This document shows, piece after piece, positions 1 to 8,130 of a DNA stretch of 44,513 nt. The stretch's first letter is position 1. Every line of letters starts with the position of its first letter. The translations under genes were made by a program, and so were the position numbers. The notes beneath the pieces were generated by a model, which saw nothing but the letters and a program-made list of their open reading frames with translations, was not told the origin of the DNA and did no database searches. Source of the stretch: a bacterium. GTDB lineage: Bacteria > Bdellovibrionota_C > UBA2361 > RFPC01. The DNA lies in the NCBI GenBank assembly GCA_030428205.1, contig JAUIBK010000027.1, forward strand, positions 1 through 44,513, given 5' to 3'.

Positions 1-58
1 AGAAGAAAATCTCCTGTTGTGTTGTTTTCCTTGTGGGGTGGAAGAGGGGCTTTAGTTG

Positions 59-1255
59 TCACGCTCTTTTTCTCCTTGGCTGGATCTCTGCGATTGTCCC
101 TGTAGGCAGTTTCCCGGCTGCGCTTAGTATTCTATTGCCATGTTCATCTAAGGCTCTTTTCACATGATTTTGCCCAAACCTTGCATATACTTGAGTAGTT
201 GATGCGTTAGAGTGGTTCAACACTCGTCCAATCAGGTGCAGGGTATTTCCTCCTTGAGCTAGCCAAGAGCCAACGGTCCTGCGGAGATCGTGGAGCCTTA
301 CGTCTTGTACTTTTGCTTTGGTACGTATTCGATCCCAGCTTCGCTTTAAGTCGTATACAGGCTTCCCAGGCTTATCTCCTGCTATCAGGTATGGATTGCC
401 CTCAACTTCAGGAATAGTTCGAATAACTTCAAGTGCGGCAGAGCTTAGGGGTAGGTAATGAGGCCTGTCAGCCTTTGTGTCTTCAATTTTAAGTTCTTGT
501 GTCTCAAAATCAATGTCTGCCCACTTAGCGTTTAGAAGCTCACCTTTTCGAAGCCCAGTAAGAAGGTAGAGCCAAAAAGCACCTCTTATGATTGGCGAAG
601 GTTCTTCGTCGATGGCCTGAGCGAGTCTAGGAAGTTCTTCAGGAGTTATCCATCTATCACGCTTTGTTTCTCTGTTTAGCTTGATTCCTTTTGCAGGGTT
701 GTCTCCTTGAAAGTATCCCCATTGGATGGCATAGGAGAAGATAGTTGATAGAAGCCGGAGGACTCTATTAGCTTCGTATGGTGTGCCGTTCTTGGTGATT
801 TGGTTGTGTATCTGTGCAATGTCACTTCGGGTAATAGCAGAGACTTGAGTCGTTCCGAGTTTGGGCTTGATATAGCGATTGATTCGACGCTCATCAGCCT
901 TCCAGGTCTTCTTGTGTATCTTAGCGTGGCGCTCTAGGTAGTCGTCTGCAAGTGAATTTATGGTTGGTCCTCTTAGTCCTTTGCGTCTCTCCTCCATTGG
1001 ATCTGTTCCAGTGTGGGCTTGCATGAGCATCTCACGAGCCTCATTTCGTGCTTCTTGTAGGGTCTGAACGTGAACCTTAGAGACTGTGACCACTCTTTGC
1101 TTTCTGCCGACTCGCAGCTTGATGATGTAACTCTTCGCGCCATTCGAATATAGCCGTACTCCGAATCCTGGAAAGGAGTCATCCCAAGCGTACTGAGTGG
1201 CAGGCCCGGAGGGGTCAAATTGGAGCTTATCAATTGTGGATTTGTTGAGTTTCAT
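59..1255 (-). CDS. P4-type tyrosine recombinase (integrase)
   Basis: A 398-residue site-specific recombinase that would integrate and excise a mobile element at a tRNA gene. The N-terminal ~90 residues resemble the arm-DNA-binding domain of P4-family integrases, with a SAM-like core-binding region at about 100-190. The catalytic set is complete: Arg236 (TGLRKGE), Lys261, His322 and Arg325 (LHDLRR), His348 (LNHSN) and Tyr357 (TQVYARF). The ATG lies 155 bases from a truncated tRNA-Lys 3' end, and two short direct repeats that could be arm sites lie between them. It is transcribed away from the attachment site. The rest of the element lies left of the window. The family call is firm; host and cargo cannot be seen. 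Confidence 0.95.
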   Translation of the reverse strand: MKLNKSTIDKLQFDPSGPATQYAWDDSFPGFGVRLYSNGAKSYIIKLRVGRKQRVVTVSKVHVQTLQEARNEAREMLMQAHTGTDPMEERRKGLRGPTINSLADDYLERHAKIHKKTWKADERRINRYIKPKLGTTQVSAITRSDIAQIHNQITKNGTPYEANRVLRLLSTIFSYAIQWGYFQGDNPAKGIKLNRETKRDRWITPEELPRLAQAIDEEPSPIIRGAFWLYLLTGLRKGELLNAKWADIDFETQELKIEDTKADRPHYLPLSSAALEVIRTIPEVEGNPYLIAGDKPGKPVYDLKRSWDRIRTKAKVQDVRLHDLRRTVGSWLAQGGNTLHLIGRVLNHSNASTTQVYARFGQNHVKRALDEHGNRILSAAGKLPTGTIAEIQPRRKRA

Positions 1256-1273
1256 GCTCGTTAGTGGCTATTT

Positions 1274-1294
1274 AGAGTTACCATAGAGTTACCA
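1274..1294. repeat. Tandem AGAGTTACCA repeats, putative integrase arm sites
   Basis: Two perfect copies of AGAGTTACCA lie 11 bases apart (1274-1283 and 1285-1294), just upstream of the integrase start and between it and the attachment site. Integrases of this family use short direct repeats as arm-type binding sites, and binding here could also autoregulate the gene. The repeats are seen directly; the role is inferred from position. Confidence 0.5.
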
Positions 1295-1410
1295 CTTGAA
1301 GTGATAAATGGTGCATTTTGATAGTATCAAATGGCAGACGAAAAAGCCATAACTATCTGTAATTATGTAGATGATAGTAGGTGAGGGTAGGTAGTGATAA
1401 GTATGGCCCT

Positions 1411-1456
1411 GTGACTTTTAATCACTGGGTCCGAGGTTCAAGTCCTCGTCGGCTCA
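1411..1456 (+). other. Truncated tRNA-Lys(TTT) 3' end, element attachment site
   Basis: The sequence reads as an anticodon arm with loop CTTTTAA (anticodon TTT), variable region, T arm (CGAGG, TTCAAGT, CCTCG), the 3' acceptor strand TCGGCTC and discriminator A. No matching 5' acceptor (GAGCCGA expected), D arm or D loop precedes it, so this is not a functional tRNA gene. A displaced tRNA 3' end beside an integrase is the usual scar of integration. Its orientation predicts an intact tRNA-Lys left of the window with the element between them, and host chromosome to the right. Confidence 0.8.
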
Positions 1457-1472
1457 AATTTCCACCCTGAAT

Positions 1473-1506
1473 TTGGCTTTGCCAAGATTCTGCCCCTGAA
1501 AGGGGC
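1473..1506. repeat. Two small perfect hairpins after the att site
   Basis: TTGGC-TTT-GCCAA (1473-1485) and GCCCC-TGAAA-GGGGC (1492-1506) sit between the tRNA-Lys tail and its terminator. They have the same style (perfect 5-bp arms, loops of 3-5 bases) as the hairpins around the tRNA-Met at 12,662-12,759. They may be structured trailer sequence or members of a small palindromic family. Confidence 0.45.
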
Positions 1507-1519
1507 GGGTGAACTTTTT

Positions 1520-1568
1520 ACCGCTTTTTTCAATTACTTAAGAAGTGATTGAGGAAAGCGGTTTTTTT
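1520..1568 (+). terminator. Strong intrinsic terminator
   Basis: A 20-bp stem, with some G-T pairs, forms between 1520-1539 and 1543-1562 with a 3-base loop AAG, followed by a run of seven T. It lies 63 bases after the tRNA-Lys 3' end and is most simply the original terminator of that tRNA gene, left outside the integrated element. It also insulates the genes downstream from the element. Confidence 0.88.
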
Positions 1569-1669
1569 GTGCCTGTATTTGTGGGTCCTACATGTAGGAG
1601 CCTTGCTCGTTGAGGCGTGAGAATGGGTTGTATAGGTAGTGTTGAGATCCAGATCTCATATTCACAAAA

Positions 1670-2014
1670 TTATCTCCACTGAGCAGTCCCATTTACACAA
1701 AAGCAGGGGTGTATTCCATATGTTCCACACCCCGTATCTGATAGGCGAGCACCCTCAACACACCTTGATTGCTGTCGTGTTCGCGGCTGCCTCGTCTGCT
1801 GTTGGCGTCTGCGTTGAGCATCTTCACGACGAACGATAGCATCAACATCTATCATTGGGGCCTCAGCATCTCTTCGCTTCCAATTTTTTTGTTTATTTTG
1901 GTTCAAAAGCTTTCGATATATATCCATGTTATTCCCCTGAGCAGAGACGTGAGCTTGAGGAAGGAGAAAGAGTGCCAGAGGGAGTAGAAGGAGAGAGGCA
2001 AGGATCCTTTTCAT
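1670..2014 (-). CDS. Small secreted Cys-containing protein, unknown
   Basis: About 114 residues. The start at 2014 is preferred over an upstream in-frame codon because TAAGGA lies close upstream and because it begins a clean signal peptide: MKR, a long Leu/Ala core, then HVSAQG as likely cleavage region. The mature part is charged and Arg/Gln-rich, and ends in a segment with four cysteines (CVEG, CGTYG, CFCVNG) that suggests one or two disulfides in the periplasm or outside the cell. I do not recognise a family. It stands alone between the terminator at 1568 and the divergent gene at 2217. Confidence 0.6.
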   Translation of the reverse strand: MKRILASLLLLPLALFLLPQAHVSAQGNNMDIYRKLLNQNKQKNWKRRDAEAPMIDVDAIVRREDAQRRRQQQTRQPRTRQQSRCVEGARLSDTGCGTYGIHPCFCVNGTAQWR

Positions 2015-2216
2015 GATTTTCCTTAGAAAACAGAGCATTATCTGGTAAGAGAGTATCGAAAGTCTCAAGTGAATACAATCACTTTGTGTTTGTCTCGAAA
2101 ACTAGCATTAATCATTAAACTTATTGATCCTTGGGTTTCATGCTATTAGCGGATAGTGTGTTAGTGATTGCTACGTGAGCGTCATGATCAAAGGACACGT
2201 CCCAAAGGAATAGAAT

Positions 2217-2723
2217 ATGACCAAGTTGCCATTTCTTGTTTTCGCTACCTTATTGTACATGCCATATACGAGTGTAGCACAAGGCTACGTTAGGCCTGTG
2301 AAAAATATGTCGATTGAGGATCTCAAAGATGAGAGATATGGTATCCGGCTCCATCAGAAGCAGGTAAATTATATGATTCGGACAGCGGAAGGTATTCGCG
2401 ACGGAGCATGTAGTCAGTTCTGGCGAGGAGCGATGCGTGCGAAGCAAGAGCTCTCAGAGATCCCCTCAGGGGTTCGCAATTACAGTTATCGACATAAACG
2501 TGCAGCGAAGGAAAAGGAAAATAAGGGTTATCTCGACAAGTATGAGCAATGCTTTTCTCGAGAGTTAAGGAGCTATCCTAAGATTTATAACAATGATCTT
2601 GATCCAGCTCGTTCCTATAATGAATTTGAAATGGTCTACAACAAACTCTCTGCTCAATTGAATAAAAACCAAGCGAGATATTTTGAACTTGGGCAGGAAC
2701 TCAAAGCGCGTGGCGTTAAATAG
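2217..2723 (+). CDS. Exported alpha-helical protein, unknown
   Basis: 168 residues with a good ribosome site (AAAGGAAT) 8 bases before ATG. Residues 1-22 form a signal peptide ending VAQG. The rest is rich in charged residues, Tyr and Gln with only two cysteines and looks mostly helical, perhaps coiled-coil near the C-terminus (NKLSAQLNKNQARYFELGQEL). No family is recognised. The next exported protein begins within a few bases of its stop, so the two are probably co-transcribed and perhaps translationally coupled. Confidence 0.65.
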   Translation: MTKLPFLVFATLLYMPYTSVAQGYVRPVKNMSIEDLKDERYGIRLHQKQVNYMIRTAEGIRDGACSQFWRGAMRAKQELSEIPSGVRNYSYRHKRAAKEKENKGYLDKYEQCFSRELRSYPKIYNNDLDPARSYNEFEMVYNKLSAQLNKNQARYFELGQELKARGVK

Positions 2724-2727
2724 TAAA

Positions 2728-4287
2728 GTGAGCCTTCACCGTCTCTTCACTCTCTTTCTGGCAGTGTGCTTCTCGCTGTTGAGCGTTGACCTTCCTGTGG
2801 CTGAGGCGCAAATAAATATTGCAGCCAAGATTTGTTCTCAGAAAAATCGATATGCGAACAGCAAGTGGTATCGCACAGGTCCTGGAACAGGTGGGGCGAA
2901 GTATTTTGGGACTGAGACACTTATCTGTTATCCAAGTTATGTATATTGGAAATTAACAGGTACTGGTTTTGATAGTTATAAGTGTGAAGAAGAGTATAAA
3001 AACTGCAAATTTATACAAACAAGAAAAATTGAGAAGGTGACCAAAGAAGATGGGAAGGTTTTCTACTATACTGGAACATACCATGCGGTAGTAGATCAGT
3101 ATTGGAAAGATAAACCGTCTCACGCCCAGTCCAGAAGTCTCCCCTCGAGCGAAGCTTGGGAGAGGTATCTTGCTCGAGATGGCCACGTAGACCTTGAGCA
3201 TTACGTTGACCCGGCGGGAGGAAATGATGCTTGTAGCAGTGGAAAGCTCTTTGCTACGTACAAACTTGATTACGATAGAGATCATCAACTCCATCTCGAT
3301 ATGATGCACTACCACATGGTGGTGAGTCCGATTAAAGGATTTCCGGATGCTCGTGTTTTTGAGCCTCGATCTCTTGAGCCGCTCGCATCACGTGGGGCAA
3401 CCCATTGCTACAAGCTTGTGCCGTATGATTCTGTGCCTGAGTGGTCCCACTCGAATAAGCTCGAAGGATCGTTTATCTCACCTCATACCGCAATTTCGTA
3501 TACCGTTCGTAAAGGTAAGGTCACCGAGCAAAAACCGATGAAGGCCTGTTGTAGTGCTCAAGAACGGAGGTGTCTGAAGCTTGTCTCAGTAAATGAAGCA
3601 TGCCCGCCTCAGAGTGTGACTCCGCCTGGAATTCGAGGTGATGGATTGTTTACGCCTTGTGCCCTTTGCCGCTCGTTGCCCGTAGATATTGCTGAGTCTG
3701 TTGTCCCGCCTTCAACTGACAATACGTTGATCGGTTGCTGTCGAAGTGGAAAGTGTCATGATGAGACCGATGCCCTCAGTTGTGCTACAAGTGGTGGTTT
3801 GCCCCTTGAAAGTAGTGCTGCCTGTCCCCGAGACTCGAACCCTTGCATCCCTGAGTCTTCTTCCGATCCCAAACCATCTGCGAGTCCAGTTTCTCCTCCG
3901 AAAGTTTCAGGTGCTTGCACGTTAGTCGACGATGGTTGCGTTAAAGTAGAAGCTGCTGATGATTGTTGGAAGAGATCGGATCACGTTGCCTTTATTCGTG
4001 GTGGGAGCTGTGAGTCAAAAAAAGGAGGATGCTGCGATAGGAGTGGTAAGTGCGCACTCACAACCTTCAGTCAGTGTGATGGAGAGTTCTTTCGTAACGC
4101 TTGTCCACAGATCTGTCCGGAACCATTTGGCAGTTGTACCCGTTATTGTCCTGAGATACAAAAGGATATTTGCTTATACACCACAAGATCGCACTGTGGA
4201 AGTATTGAGAAGAGTACGTTCTTGCCTAGAAAGCAGTGTCTCAATGATTCGGGATCTCTCGATTGTAGTTTGCAGAAAACGGACTAG
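2728..4287 (+). CDS. Large Cys-rich exported protein, unknown
   Basis: About 519 residues from a GTG at 2728, four bases after the preceding stop. A TTG at 2683 would overlap that gene and push the hydrophobic core away from the N-terminus. The signal peptide is hydrophobic (LFTLFLAVCFSLLSV) and ends near AEAQ. The mature protein has more than 30 cysteines, many in CC, CxxxC and CxxC arrangements, with a Pro/Ser linker (SSSDPKPSASPVSPP) about two thirds along. The C-terminal half seems to repeat Cys-rich modules (GCCRSGKC, GGCCDRSGKC). This fits a disulfide-rich extracellular or surface protein. No named domain is recognised. Confidence 0.65.
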   Translation: MSLHRLFTLFLAVCFSLLSVDLPVAEAQINIAAKICSQKNRYANSKWYRTGPGTGGAKYFGTETLICYPSYVYWKLTGTGFDSYKCEEEYKNCKFIQTRKIEKVTKEDGKVFYYTGTYHAVVDQYWKDKPSHAQSRSLPSSEAWERYLARDGHVDLEHYVDPAGGNDACSSGKLFATYKLDYDRDHQLHLDMMHYHMVVSPIKGFPDARVFEPRSLEPLASRGATHCYKLVPYDSVPEWSHSNKLEGSFISPHTAISYTVRKGKVTEQKPMKACCSAQERRCLKLVSVNEACPPQSVTPPGIRGDGLFTPCALCRSLPVDIAESVVPPSTDNTLIGCCRSGKCHDETDALSCATSGGLPLESSAACPRDSNPCIPESSSDPKPSASPVSPPKVSGACTLVDDGCVKVEAADDCWKRSDHVAFIRGGSCESKKGGCCDRSGKCALTTFSQCDGEFFRNACPQICPEPFGSCTRYCPEIQKDICLYTTRSHCGSIEKSTFLPRKQCLNDSGSLDCSLQKTD

Positions 4288-4309
4288 GCAAGAGAAGATT
4301 TTTTAACTC

Positions 4310-4597
4310 ATGGATAACGACAAGAAAGTGAATTCCTCTGAAGATTATGGCCCTCATGCTAACGTGGTTGTCAGTTTTTTTTCAGGACGGGTTTTTTGGA
4401 TTATATGTGTCTTTTTTTGCATTGTTGGTATTGCCTATGGGTTGACCACCGGAGGACTTCTTTCTGAAGACAATACTCCTGGCGTGAAACAATGGCGACC
4501 TGAGGGTGCGCGAAGGATAGAGCCTACAAAGAGGGGAGTATCAAAACGCGACCTGGAAGAGTCGAGTACATATCAGAGGTTTAAAGCCTCTCACTGA
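4310..4597 (+). CDS. Small single-pass membrane protein, unknown
   Basis: 95 residues starting 22 bases after the Cys-rich protein. A polar N-terminus of about 25 residues is followed by one strong membrane segment (VFWIICVFFCIVGIAYGL) and a basic C-terminal tail. It has no signal peptidase site, so it is probably an inner-membrane protein. Spacing and strand suggest that it forms an operon with the exported proteins at 2217 and 2728, perhaps as an accessory or anchor. Function unknown. Confidence 0.55.
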   Translation: MDNDKKVNSSEDYGPHANVVVSFFSGRVFWIICVFFCIVGIAYGLTTGGLLSEDNTPGVKQWRPEGARRIEPTKRGVSKRDLEESSTYQRFKASH

Positions 4598-4724
4598 AAT
4601 CTTCCCTTGGCGAACTCTCATTCAACGTTCCTGCTCAGGCATTAAATTCTGTGCAACAATGTTGTGTACGTCATGTCAGTGTCGTCGCTACCAATACAGT
4701 TGAAGCCGTCCGTCAAGGCGTTTA

Positions 4725-5090
4725 TCAAAATCCCCAGCTAAAACCAAATCCAATACCTGCATCGTCTGGGCTGCTTACGACACCGATAATGAGTTCACAC
4801 GATTCATTGTTAATGCACTGAATTCCAGCACAGGTAACCTCTCCATATTCTTCGATGCAGAGGATGTCACCGAATGGTCCCTTGTTGCCTCTTTCCTTTA
4901 CCTCTGGCCAGTCAAACAGTGGGCCAGGCTCCTCATGTGGACGCTTCCAAGCCTCTCCTCTATTGTCCCTCAAGGAGTCACTACTCATCTCATCATCGAG
5001 TAGAGGAATAGCATGACTTGGAGATAGAAATGTAAAGAAGAGAAGCATAAAAATTAGGAGGTAAAGCAATCTGAGAAAATCCTTTTTCAT
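4725..5090 (-). CDS. Small secreted protein with two Cys pairs, unknown
   Basis: About 121 residues from the ATG at 5090, which has AAGGAA upstream; the longer in-frame start at 5123 would add an unlikely polar leader. The signal peptide is MKKDFLRLLYLLIFMLLFF to about SHA. The mature part is acidic and contains four cysteines (ILC, VTCAG, IQCINN, SCEL) within about 25 residues, then a Gly/Phe-rich end (GFGFSWGF). It resembles the other small exported proteins nearby in style, not in sequence. It converges with the gene ending at 4597. Confidence 0.55.
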   Translation of the reverse strand: MKKDFLRLLYLLIFMLLFFTFLSPSHAIPLLDDEMSSDSLRDNRGEAWKRPHEEPGPLFDWPEVKERGNKGPFGDILCIEEYGEVTCAGIQCINNESCELIIGVVSSPDDAGIGFGFSWGF

Positions 5091-5289
5091 TGTAAATTCC
5101 TTATTCAAACCGATAAACATCATTGCTTCTATGAAGAGTTATGAGTGAATTGGGAAGTAGGTTACTTAAAATGCGCAAGATACACATATTTAATAGGCTG
5201 AGAGATCGGTGATGATTTCAGAGAGGTCTTTGGAGCGCTCTTTGAAGAGCTTAAAGATGTTGAAAACGACGAGGAAGAGTAGGGAGTTG

Positions 5290-6309
5290 TTATCGAGATT
5301 CGTCAATCTTTCCTTGTGTGCTCCGAGTAATGAGACTTCCAGTCTCTGTCACTATGGTATCCCCTTGTAAGCAAGCAACAACAACGTAAAGCTCTGACTT
5401 GAGGTTTGCAGCTGACGCCTTTTGGTAGAGTTCTCTTACTCTTGTAGAAACCTCTTCTCCTATCTCGGAATCGCTCTGCTGCATGCTACGTAAGGTGTCT
5501 TGGAGGGTGCGAAAGGCAATCGTGAGATTTTCAGGGCTAACGAAAACGAGCTCAGGATCTCCTTCCACGGAAGGAAGAGAAAATGAGTGCTCTTGTTCGG
5601 CTTTTTGGAAGTGGTAGCGAATATAGCTCGAGAGATCAGCTGGATGCACTTCTAGAGAGAGAGCGGGTTTAAGTGGTTCTCTTGCAGGATTTGTTTCTGG
5701 GGAATTGATAGCCGCCTGCTCAATTTGAGCGGCGATACGGAACCGAAGAGGGCTGAGGGCATCTCGGGATTGGTAGAGTTGCTGAAGAGCCTCTTCAAGC
5801 TCAAGAGAGATAAGGTGGTTTGTGCCATTTCGTGTCGTCAGATAAAGTTGTTGGTCTTCGGTGATCCCAAGGTTAAGCCCAAGACCTTCTCCAAGAAAAA
5901 GTACTGACTTTGCTCGGGTTGTCAGAGGTAATGTTGGTGAGGCAGCGAGTACTTCCTTAAGTTTTTCTTTTGAATACGCTGTAAGGGTAGGGGCACCATT
6001 GTGAGTTGGAGCTCTTCCGGCAGGAAAATACGTACTCTGCCTCGTGTGTGACGGAAAGTTTGAAAGGTCGTGAAGAGTCTCTGTCTCAGGATTGTAGTAG
6101 GTAGGCTTTCCATGAAACTCAATAGATCGCTGAGGATTGATTCCGTTTATGGAGAGCGCACAGGCGAGGTCTTGCTCCAGCTCCTGAGGATTAGGCCTCT
6201 CTACCTGTTCTATTGGAGCAGGAGAGAGCGTCTCGAGAGGAAGAGGCTGCTCAGAAGCCTTTGAGGCGATAGGTGCGAGAGCTGCAGTAGTAGCGAGAAT
6301 TGTTTTCAT
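5290..6309 (-). CDS. Exported protein of unknown function
   Basis: 339 residues. The N-terminus (MKTILATTAALAPIASKAS) is a short signal peptide, followed by a Pro/Glu-rich linker to about residue 45. The rest mixes beta-like stretches with helical segments (for example around 170-190 and 275-300). Cysteines are few (one near residue 49 and one near 313). I see no catalytic motif and recognise no family. No strong ribosome site precedes the ATG. Probably periplasmic or surface-associated. Confidence 0.55.
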   Translation of the reverse strand: MKTILATTAALAPIASKASEQPLPLETLSPAPIEQVERPNPQELEQDLACALSINGINPQRSIEFHGKPTYYNPETETLHDLSNFPSHTRQSTYFPAGRAPTHNGAPTLTAYSKEKLKEVLAASPTLPLTTRAKSVLFLGEGLGLNLGITEDQQLYLTTRNGTNHLISLELEEALQQLYQSRDALSPLRFRIAAQIEQAAINSPETNPAREPLKPALSLEVHPADLSSYIRYHFQKAEQEHSFSLPSVEGDPELVFVSPENLTIAFRTLQDTLRSMQQSDSEIGEEVSTRVRELYQKASAANLKSELYVVVACLQGDTIVTETGSLITRSTQGKIDESR

Positions 6310-6503
6310 CCGTTGTCTTTGTCCCCGAGAAAAGAGAGGCTTCCCCCCCTTGTTATAGGAGAAGTCTGTAGTGATGTAGATTATAAATGTACGTAATGTA
6401 CTTATTTATGCAACATCGCTCCATCGAGTGACGATAACGTCTTATGAGTGCTCGTGGGACAGATCCGCAATCGAGCGTGGTTTAGGTTCATCAAAGGTTT
6501 CAT

Positions 6504-6968
6504 ATGCGAAAAGTATCTCCACTCTTTCTCCTTATCCCATTCCTTCTCTTTCTTTCTACTTCTTTGACAGGTTGTGTCATCATTAAGGTGGTCAAGAAGA
6601 AGGATCAACAGAGCTCAAGTACAAGTAGTATTGCTTCTTTTTATGAGCGTGAAAGAGGAGCTGAGCAGATAGAAGATCGGCGGGAAGAAAAAGTCTCTTG
6701 CCACGATGAGACTGTTGAGTGCCTTAGTAGTGGAAGAAGCAAGTTAGAGGATCTCAAAGATAAGCTTGAAAGTGGAGACCCAGCTCAGATCGCAGAAGCG
6801 CGGCAGACGATTTATGATGCTGCAGAGAGAAATGGCGAAGATGAGGAGACACTAAAAAGTATCCTTACTGCTTCTCCTGAAGACCTTCTAGAAGAAATTG
6901 ACGAGCGTCTGGCTCTTCCTGATTGTAGCGATGTGCAAGACGATCCAGAGTGTAAGGAGTCGAAGTAA
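6504..6968 (+). CDS. Lipoprotein, unknown
   Basis: 154 residues with AAAGG about 8 bases before ATG. The N-terminus is a lipoprotein signal: basic MRK, a hydrophobic run, then lipobox LTGC at about residues 21-24, so Cys24 should be lipidated. The mature protein is highly charged and helical, with Glu/Asp-Arg-rich stretches suggestive of a coiled coil, and has four further cysteines (SCHDETVEC, LPDCSDVQDDPEC). Likely attached to the outer membrane. Family not recognised. Confidence 0.7.
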   Translation: MRKVSPLFLLIPFLLFLSTSLTGCVIIKVVKKKDQQSSSTSSIASFYERERGAEQIEDRREEKVSCHDETVECLSSGRSKLEDLKDKLESGDPAQIAEARQTIYDAAERNGEDEETLKSILTASPEDLLEEIDERLALPDCSDVQDDPECKESK

Positions 6969-7067
6969 GGGAATGTAATACTATCTATAGAGTGCCTGAG
7001 AGGCTTTCCCCCTAAGAATAGCTCCTTCATTTTGAACGGTCATGAGGGGCTCCTAAGAATCAAGATA

Positions 7068-7871
7068 TCATATCTCTATTAATCTCTGAAACGTTCTCTC
7101 GATCACCATATTCATCTTTTCTGGTTGGTCAATTGGCGTTGCGTGACCCGAGTCTTTAATGAGTGAAAATGTGGCATTTGGGAGAAGTTTCGCATACTTC
7201 TTGTGTAAGGCTTGTGGCACATAGTCTCTATCTCCTGCGATCACATGTACGGGAAGTGTGATCTTTGAGAGCCGCTTAAGGATTGACCAGCGGGCAATAG
7301 CCATAAGGCATTTTCGGTAGACTGTTAGGTCATTCTCACTCCAGCGGAGTACAAACTGCTCTCGTACTTTCTCTTGAGAGTCGTAGGGAAAGAGCTGTGG
7401 TGCGAGGTCCTCTGCCATTGCTTTCATTCCAAAGACGTAGAGAAGTCCAAGCCGTCTGAGAAATGAGAGCTGAGAGGGAAGGGGGAGAGAGGGGAATTCT
7501 GGGAGAACATTGATGACCGTAAGTGAGGTAAGAAGCCCTGGGTGTTCGGCTGCAAGCTCGTATCCAATCATTCCTCCCATGGAAACTCCTATGACGTGTA
7601 CTTGGGAGAGTTGTAGCTGCTGAAGGGCGGTTGCAACAACATGAGCAAAAGATGCTATCTTGTATGGTGGCCACGCTTTTGTTGAATCGCCATGTCCTGG
7701 AAGATCAAATGCTAGGCACCTGTAGTGTTTGGAAAAGAAAGCGAGTTGATGTTTCCAATCGCGTTTGCTTGAGCCAAGACCATGGAGGAAGAGAAGAGGG
7801 GGGCCGGATGTGCCTTGATCGATATAGGAGAGGTCATTTCCATCAATGGGAAGAGATAGGGGCGCGCTCAT
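7068..7871 (-). CDS. Alpha/beta-fold hydrolase
   Basis: 267 residues with the full alpha/beta hydrolase signature: oxyanion region LFLHGLGSS near residues 27-35, FDLPGHGDS near 55-63, nucleophile elbow GVSMGG with Ser97, acid Asp216 in AGDRD and His243 in DSGHATP. Enzymes of this type cleave esters or C-C bonds (esterase, lactonase, MhpC/BioH-like). The substrate cannot be told from the sequence. It has no signal peptide, so it is cytoplasmic. No clear ribosome site precedes the ATG. It stands alone between a convergent lipoprotein gene and an intergenic region with a hairpin. Confidence 0.9.
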   Translation of the reverse strand: MSAPLSLPIDGNDLSYIDQGTSGPPLLFLHGLGSSKRDWKHQLAFFSKHYRCLAFDLPGHGDSTKAWPPYKIASFAHVVATALQQLQLSQVHVIGVSMGGMIGYELAAEHPGLLTSLTVINVLPEFPSLPLPSQLSFLRRLGLLYVFGMKAMAEDLAPQLFPYDSQEKVREQFVLRWSENDLTVYRKCLMAIARWSILKRLSKITLPVHVIAGDRDYVPQALHKKYAKLLPNATFSLIKDSGHATPIDQPEKMNMVIERTFQRLIEI

Positions 7872-8073
7872 TTGAGCGTTATGCCGGACAAGAGAGGAAA
7901 TGGCAAGCGATATACTTCCGGCACGTAAAAATGTCCGGCTCGAAACTTTGCAACATTATCAAGTGAGTTGTGGAAAGACCTTCAGAGGCCTTACTGATTG
8001 GACGAGAGGTATTTGTTTTGTCTTTAGAGGAAATATATGAACATCTGTTTTTGCGCTCAGTTTAGAACAAGGC

Positions 8074-8109
8074 GACACAGAAGGGCGAAATGGGGCTCCC
8101 TTCTGTGTC
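8074..8109 (-). terminator. 12-bp perfect hairpin, possible terminator
   Basis: GACACAGAAGGG (8074-8085) and CCCTTCTGTGTC (8098-8109) form a perfect 12-bp stem with a 12-base loop, 21 bases after the stop of the Gly-rich protein gene on the minus strand. The following bases on that strand contain only a weak T tract (GCCTTGTTCT), so it may be a terminator or an mRNA 3'-end stabiliser. The rest of 7,872-8,130 shows no gene. Confidence 0.5.
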
Positions 8110-8130
8110 AAAGTATTCAAGTGTTCATGA

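Noticed and set aside
1411..1456. Functional tRNA-Lys gene
   Set aside because: The 5' acceptor strand and D arm are missing; no GAGCCGA partner lies upstream.
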